Positions 57,481-64,000 of a stretch of 64,000 bases of DNA are shown piece by piece. The notes under the pieces were generated by a model that ran no database searches, was not told where the DNA came from, and worked only from the letters and a program-made list of their open reading frames with translations. This DNA is from Linum tenue. Lineage: Eukaryota > Streptophyta > Magnoliopsida > Malpighiales > Linaceae. Where the stretch lies: the NCBI GenBank assembly GCA_946122785.1, contig CAMGYJ010000003.1, positions 2,108,001-2,172,000 on the forward strand, read 5' to 3'. Numbering within the stretch: position 1 is the stretch's first letter; each line of letters starts with the position of its first letter. Position numbers and translations under genes: made by a program.

Positions 57481-60408
57481 GGTCATCAATAACTCGAGTT
57501 GTCGGGAGAGATCCATGTATGGATCTTAACGACTTCCTTTCAGTATAGTTTGATTGTGATCTTGTTCTCTCTGTCCTTCGCCTTCGGTTTTGTTTTCAAA
57601 TGAACCCAAACATCTTAATTACCCACACTTACCTATCAAATTATATACTCATCAATTGATGGGCATTGCTTGTTCTTGATACGTTATCATAGTTTTCATG
57701 AATCTCTTGTTTGAATCCAAGTATCTCCCATCAACATATCATTTCAACACTATCGAGATACAACTGGCCTACACATGCAGATTTCAAGGTCATTGGTTGA
57801 GTTTTATCTTAACAAAAAAAATGAAATGTATCAAATACATTCTCGCGTATCATGAACAATTCAAATCACTCGAAAACAAACTAACTTGCATCTTAAGACA
57901 TTGTTGTACACCCCCCACCTTTGGTTAATCAGCTACCAAACTATATATTGGTGTAATCATCTGGCAGTGGAGTTGCTTTAATAACCATATATATATATAT
58001 ATTATATAATCATATTTTCAAATGTTTGCCAACTCGGGACCATTTGTGATGAGGGTTTTGGTTCTAGCTTGTGGAGGTACCTTAAAGGCTCTACATGTAG
58101 AGTACAGCTAGATTAGTTATCATTATTGTATATCCAAGAATACTTTTAAATAAAACATAATGGTGATTAATTCATATATGCATAGGCGGCTGGCCATGTA
58201 TTAAACATATAATATTAATGGTGATTTCGACGGCCAATAATATGATCAATAACACAATATATATACATAGGAGATTATTAGTATATATGATACAAATGAA
58301 ATGGCGACGTGCAGTGTTGGGTTTGGATTTGGGGACCATATGTAAGGTAAGCTGATGACCGACCTCCTTCCACTTGTATGAAAATTGTTTCACCACTTTG
58401 TTTGTGTTTGGACGGTTGCTTGCTTTGGCTGCAACTTCTTTTTTATTTATTTATATACAATGGGGGTCATGCTGGTAGAGGGATCAACGGAGTCGGGTGG
58501 ATAGTGCATATAATCAATAGTTCGAGTTTTATTCATACTCATATTCTCACAAGAATTGAGTAGAAGATTTAAAATTATTCACATACTCATTTAGGGTTTC
58601 GGGTATCTATGATTATTTACGAGTAGTAAACTTTCTTCGTAATTTCAACAAGCATGTTAAGAATTATACGTATAATGACATTAGGTAAGTGAAAACTCAA
58701 TATTAAATCACTAGAATGAAGGAAAATAGTTTAAGAGACCACAAATTCATGAAATATATTATATATGTATATAAAATATCAAATATTGTAAGAAGAATAA
58801 AGACCATTTAGGTAAAAATGCATAAACATATGTATAATCGGCAGGTTCGGGCTAGATAGTGCGAAAAATATATCCACTCGTTACCAGCAATATTCGAATT
58901 CGGGTTTTACCCATACCCTCCGAAAATCCTTCTGGTTCTAGTTTTATTCTACCCAATTAGATCATATTTGGATGGATGTCTATGAATATGGATACTTTTG
59001 TCATCCATATATTGGTGAAACCCTTAAATATATGATACTTATATTTTTAATAAGCTATTTATATCTCGATTATGAACTAAATCGAGGTTGGGATATGAGA
59101 CTCTCCGTCAAACAATCAGATAATTTGGATTATGCTATATTTTAGAAGTACACACCCGGTTGCCATATATAAGAACCGAACAATAAATAATAGATAGTGC
59201 GGCTGCCTACATGGTGGCCAATCCTCCGATAACATGAAAGGAAGTTGCATTTGCACGCAGCTGCCAGCTGCCATCTCCACCAATACAGACTTATCTCCTC
59301 CACCGCACAGGCTAATTGCTTTCTGACTTACGTCGGCCAGTTTAATTGAATGAAGCGGATTTGACTTCAGTGATGAAAATCTATTTTCCAAAGACCTAAA
59401 TGAGATTCGTACGTAGTTGTTGGATCACTGAAATCTAGAGATAATGGTAAATTTTATATGTTAGAATTTGCTTTGACCCTCCACGTTGATAGTAATTGTT
59501 AAGAGATTGAGAGCTTCCTCTTGTTAATGAACGAGTTGAGATTGAACTCAATTCATTCACACAATTAAATTTTGGTTCGAACTTGATTCGAGTATAACTT
59601 TTTAATGAGCTCATGAGCTCTACTACTCACGCGGTAGACTCATGAATAAGTTCGAAAGATCAAATCAAGTTTAGATTTCGTATTATTTAGCTCGTGAATG
59701 TTAACCGTTCATATCATATTATTTAAGTAATCTATATTACATAATTTATCTTCTAAATCATATATGAGATACATCTTATACACTTATAAATTATAACAAA
59801 CCAACTCATAAGCAATAAATTGATTTGCTCATCATAAGCTGCTAGTCGAATTAGCTCGCTAGCCACACTGCGAGCCAACTCGTAGCTTAAAATGATCAAC
59901 AATCCACAGAGTCGATCTATCACGTGAACTTTGCAAGGTGATTAAGGTTTAGATCAAGCTCGACGAGTCGAGAGTCGAACGAGTTTTTTCCGAGTCGAAA
60001 CATCGAGCCGCTCGGGAACAATTTTGGCTCATCTGCTAATTAATATTTAATACCCTAAGTGGATGGCAGTTGTTAATTGGTGGAATGATTTATCTGATTA
60101 ATTCTATTTACAAACGAAATCTTAGCTTGCTAACTAGCTATGCAGAGGAATCCTTGGTGAGAAACTCTCTTAGAGAGATACGAAAGGACTATATGACCTT
60201 TTAGACCACAGAAGTTCGAGACAGCAACAGGCAATCCAATCATCATCCTGTTCCAACAAAACAGTTTAGATAGCAATGCGAGAGCGATCGAGTCACCAGA
60301 TCTTACTCAACGATTTTGTTAGTTTATTATGGTACGTACTAAGCATAGAAAACGGTGTTAATTAATCACCGAAAGGGCAGTGAGCACTTCTACCATGCTA
60401 TATAGTAT

Positions 60409-60660
60409 TGGTGCTTTAATGTACAACTTGAAGTTGTACCATAACATTAAATGTATAAGTTTAGGTTGTACCATAAAGGAATTTGTACCATTATGTTATG
60501 GTACAACTTTACAATTTGAAGTTGTACCATCACATAAAAGTACAAGTTCAAGTTGTACCATAAAAGAATTTGTACAAAAAGTATAGGTACAATCTAAAGT
60601 TGTACCATAACGTTAAAGGTACAACTTCAAGTTGTACCATAAAGGCAAAAACTTATAGCA
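60409..60660. repeat. MITE-like repeat cluster with AAGTTGTACCAT units
   Basis: Six or more copies of AAGTTGTACCATAA or its complement in about 250 bp, in both orientations. Outer ends ATTGGTGCTTTAA and TTATAGCACCAAT are inverted, and TATATAGTATT occurs next to both ends. The layout suggests a small TIR element with subterminal repeats. No ORF. Confidence 0.65.
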
Positions 60661-60723
60661 CCAATGTTATATAGTATTGTAAAATTCATCAAGGGCAGTA
60701 TGCAGTAGTGAATTTCTTCAAAG

Positions 60724-63176
60724 ATGGAAATCAATAACAGTTCAGATATAAAATCATTTCAAAAATCATGGCTACCCGTCTTAAGAGATGGACTCCCTCT
60801 CTGGTCACAGAGCTTCAGACAGCATTCACAGAGCGCTCGCCTCATCCAGGACAATATCATTATTGTTCATGAAGCTCTACATCATTTCAAGAACCACAAA
60901 CACGGGAACAGAAGAGATATGATGCTTAAACTCGATATGAAGAAGGCTTATGATATGGTTGATTGGGAATGTCTTGAGACCCTCATTAGAAGATATGGGT
61001 TCGATGAGAAGTGGTGCAAATGGGTTAGCGCATGTATACGGTCGGTCAGTTTCTCGGTAGTGTTCAATGGAGAAGCACCAGAAAGCTTCTGTCCCTCAAG
61101 AGGCATTAGACAGGGAGATCATCTTTCCCCTTTTCTTTTCATCTTAATGTCTAATGCCCTCACATTCCTTATTGACAAAGCAGTAACAGAAGACCGTATC
61201 AAAGGAATTAAACTCAACGTGAGATGCCCGACTCTCACTCACTGTCTTTTCGCTGATGACACAGTCATTTTTGGGAAAGCGAACATTCAAGAGGCCGAGT
61301 GTATCTTGGATATTATCAAAGATTATGGGTCAATCATTGGCCAGCAAGTCAATATCAGTAAATCTTCTGTTTTCTTCGGTGCAAATGTCCCAGTGGAAGA
61401 AAAAAATGACATCATCAATCACATTGGGTTTTCTCCGTCCAACTGCCATTCAAAGTATCTTGGAGTCCCAACCGAATGGGGAAATTCAAAAAAAGAAACC
61501 TTCTACTTCCACATTCAAAGGATGGAAAAGATGGGAGAAGCATGGAAGAGCCTACTTCTCTCTCACGGAGGGAAGGAAGTTCTTCTTAAGTCTGTTATTC
61601 AGGCCATCCCATCTTTCATCATATGCTTCTTCCTTCTGCTAGTTTCCCTCACCAAGAAAATGGACACTCTTCTCAACAATTTTTTTGGTCAGGATCGATG
61701 GATAAAAGTTCCATGCACTGGTACAAGAAGGAAATCCTCTGCTCCCCTAAGTCAGAAGGTGGATTGGGATTCCGAAGTTTTAGAGACTTCAATTTGGCAC
61801 TCCTTGCCAAGCAAGCCTGGAGGCTTCTTACCAATCCTGATTCTCTGTGGAGCCGCCTGCTTAAAGGGTTGTATTTCCCAAGAGGCAACTTCCTTACGTA
61901 AAAAAAAAAAGGAAGCAAACCTTCGTGGATCTGGGCTAGCTTGTGGGAATCCAAAAAATTCATCGATCTGGGAGCGGTCAGAGTGATTGGGTCAGGGGAT
62001 GATACATGGATTGATCAAGGCCCTTCGGTTCCTTTCCTTCACAAGGCAAACATTCAGAGTGGCTCTCAAAATCATACAAGAGTCAATTCCTGGATTGATC
62101 CAGGTGATAGAAAGTGGAATAATAACCTTATCGAGGGAAATGTTACATCTGCTGAAATGGAAGCTATCTTGAGAATCCCGATTGGGGAGGAAGACTCAAA
62201 GGATTTCTGGGCATGGAGTTTAAATGAGGATGTGAGTTTTTCCATCAAGACGACATATCATGCGGTTCACCATTCTGCTTATGTGGCCCAATCGATAGGT
62301 AATATTGAGAAGTGAAAATGGATGTGGAATCTTGACATTCCCCCTAAGCTTAAGTTCTTTGTTTGGAGATGTGCTAAAAACGGCCTTGCAACAAAAGAGA
62401 GACTTTTTCATAGGAAATGCTCCCCCAACTCTACATGCCAAGTTTGCCAGTGTCCCATCGAGTCCCTCTATCATTGCCTGTTCTCGTGTCCCCACGCTGG
62501 GGAATCCTGGAACGTTATCTTCCCAAACCTCCCTCTGCCGGCTCATTCTTCCTCTTTCCTTGATTGGTTGTTCTCCATCAAGGATTCTATCCATCCGGGA
62601 GCCCTTACTCATGTTGTATTCCTTTGTTGGAATATTTGGAAGGCTAGAAATGAATGTGTTTTCAAGAATCGAATCCCTTGGCATCCGAACGTGATTTTGC
62701 GCACTTAAAAGGAGTTCATTGAATGGACAACTTGCCCGAGGAACCCCCCTTCCGATTCTTCTCCTCATCCTCCTCAGCTCAGGGGATCCCACTCACTGAC
62801 TTCTCCACCGCCAATCAATCATAATCTGGTGATTCACTGTGATGGATCGTTCTTAAGCGACTCCCAGCCGACGACATATGGTGTTGTGGTTACTAACCAC
62901 CATGGACAAGTTTGTGATGGGCAAGCTGATACTCTCCTTTGTTCCACCCCACTCGAAGCCGAAACAAAAGCTCTTTTGAAAGGTCTCAAATTAGCTCAAG
63001 AATATGGCACTGAATGTGTTGTCCAGTCTTACTGCCAGGTGTTGGTCAAAGCTCTCGATCATGATCCTAGAGGTTGGCCATGGAGGGGATCAACTTGGAT
63101 TGGATCAATGATCTCTATCCTTAGGTCGAACCCACAAGTGAAGGTCAAAGCGGTTTCAAGAAAGTTTAATGTTTGA
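60724..63176 (+). pseudogene. LINE ORF2 remnant: RT, zf-RVT, RNase H
   Basis: RT spans 60724-61690 in one frame, with ARLIQDNIIIVHEAL, KLDMKKAYDMVDW (first catalytic Asp), RGIRQGDHLSPFLF and LFADDTVIF (catalytic pair). The usual SAFxxGR box before LIQDN is shortened to SAR. A frame change at a T run near 61685 moves to SEGGLGFRSFRDFNLALLAKQ, and an A run near 61900 causes another. A stop at 62313 precedes zf-RVT (MWNLDIPPKLKFFVWRCAK; CQVC...H...C, 62322-62708). RNase H starts near 62829 with HCDGSF and an EAETKAL glutamate; the third acidic residue, usually SD, is SY here. A stop at 63174 interrupts its tail. Confidence 0.87.
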
Positions 63177-63328
63177 GCGGATTGGGTTGCTCGATCTCTT
63201 GCTAGATCTTCTCTCCCAGTTAACTGGATTAATATTCTTGACTTAATTTATGATTTCCTTTAATCAATGTAATTGGTTTCCCGAGTTGAAGTGGAATAAA
63301 GGAAGATTTTTACTGTAAAAAAAAAATA
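60724..63328 (+). mobile_element. Degenerate L1-type LINE (5'-truncated)
   Basis: RT, zf-RVT and RNase H are present in order on the plus strand, ending in a poly(A) of ten A at 63317-63326. The 5' end lies within RT, near 60724-60830; the first ~100 bases do not align well with RT and may be flank. No TSD could be identified with confidence. The LINE differs in sequence from the three minus-strand LINE copies. Confidence 0.85.
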
Positions 63329-64000
63329 ATGCTGCTACGACGGCGGCGTATGCAGCGCCTACACCAACCGATATTACTGCTAGCCATAAGACTTCATTAT
63401 TTACGGCGCAATAATAATTGATTAGCTGCTAGTTTTCCATGTTCTTGTCGGCAATAACTGGCGGCTGGCCGCCGGGTTGCATTTCGCGTTTTTAACTCCT
63501 CGACTAAAATTTTGACTGGCCAAAAGAGTATCTTCAATTTTGTACATATTTCCACGTCAGCAGCGAGAGGCCACACAAGGCTGGAATCGGGGCAAACTCA
63601 ACTCAGCCGGATCAGATTAATCAATCAATCCACTACCCGGAATCTCAGCCGGGTTGCTAGCCGGTCGAATTATCGGGTATATCCAATATAATATTTACCC
63701 TAAAACCGTAAGCATGAATGCTTTACTGCAACCACGTGAAAGTGATAAGGGTAATTCATCAAGTAACACGTTAACATTACATAATATATGGAGAATTTCA
63801 TAGTAGTATTGGTAAATTTAGTATATATAGAATATATTAGTATGATAATACTATCTAGATCTAAAAATTCATATCTTGAAAACTCATATAAAACTAAGTT
63901 AATTTATCAATTTCGAATTGATTGTTTAACCATCAGTTCAAGAAAGCCGAGTCCCAACATCAGTGGCGTATCCAGAGATCCGCCCTCGAGCCACGGCCCA
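63329..64000. other. Intergenic DNA; possible hAT terminus at the window edge
   Basis: No gene. CAGTGGCGTATCCAGAG at 63961 resembles the CAGTGGCGGA hAT termini seen elsewhere, so a hAT element may begin here and run past the window. Confidence 0.4.

Larger units (their letters stand above)
55454..60408. other. Intergenic region, no gene recognised
   Basis: About 5 kb of AT-rich DNA. 55450-55870 resembles 36570-37013 and may be an old MITE. A GA microsatellite lies at 56138-56160. 57267-57480 has tRNA-like A-box and B-box motifs in opposite orientations. 59510-60005 is rich in GAGCTCG/CGAGTCGA motifs of hAT-like subterminal type, without readable termini. Short ORFs match nothing. Confidence 0.45.

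Overview
This window is nuclear DNA of a flowering plant, probably a dicot. It is AT-rich and gene-poor, with Tork/Tnt1-like Copia, gag-only Gypsy, TRIM, L1-type LINE, hAT, Mutator-like and PIF/Harbinger-like elements. There is one convincing cellular gene, a single-exon AP2/ERF (DREB-type) repressor with a C-terminal DLNxxP EAR motif at 50453-51007. No rRNA gene, functional tRNA gene or CRISPR array was seen. Most of the window is transposons inserted into transposons, and many boundaries can be read to the base from target-site duplications (TSDs).

Layout. 1-7067: intergenic DNA, a duplicated repeat (2131-3478), an hAT element with a tRNA-like module (4168-4904) and a long-TIR Mutator-like element (5176-6039). 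7073-10165: a TRIM with three LTRs and two internal domains, bearing two hAT-like insertions. 11268-16993: an hAT element holding an old, broken Copia element (+ strand, 11686-16497). 18846-24854: a young Copia of the same family (- strand, LTRs differing at 2 of 336 positions), itself holding an hAT deletion derivative with a transposase BED-finger fragment (19298-20535). 25004-32673: a Mutator-like element with GGTCGACC-rich subterminal arrays, split by an L1-type LINE block (about 26029-32333) that also contains a GRF zinc-finger fragment. 34257-34947: a ~188-bp tandem array full of TTACGTAA-like palindromes. 35430-35763 and 39534-40420: two Harbinger/Tourist-like MITEs. 40423-44337: a 1.95-kb tandem duplication carrying the 3' end of a LINE. 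44344-48616: a gag-only Gypsy element inserted in that LINE and itself hit by two hAT elements; the LINE resumes at 48617-50095. 50453-51007: the ERF gene. 52397-55453: a MITE-like inverted-repeat element split by a LINE with an uninterrupted 820-codon reverse-transcriptase ORF. 60724-63328: another degenerate LINE (+ strand).

Function. The ERF protein is predicted to be a nuclear DRE/GCC-type DNA-binding repressor. None of the transposons looks autonomous as read: both Copia polyproteins carry stops or frameshifts, the LINEs lack endonuclease or are broken, and the hAT, Mutator-like and Harbinger-like elements have no full transposase. The strongest observations are structural: the tRNA-like modules inside hAT termini, the three-LTR TRIM, the deep nesting and the palindromic tandem array. 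I did not find evidence for a wholly new biological system.
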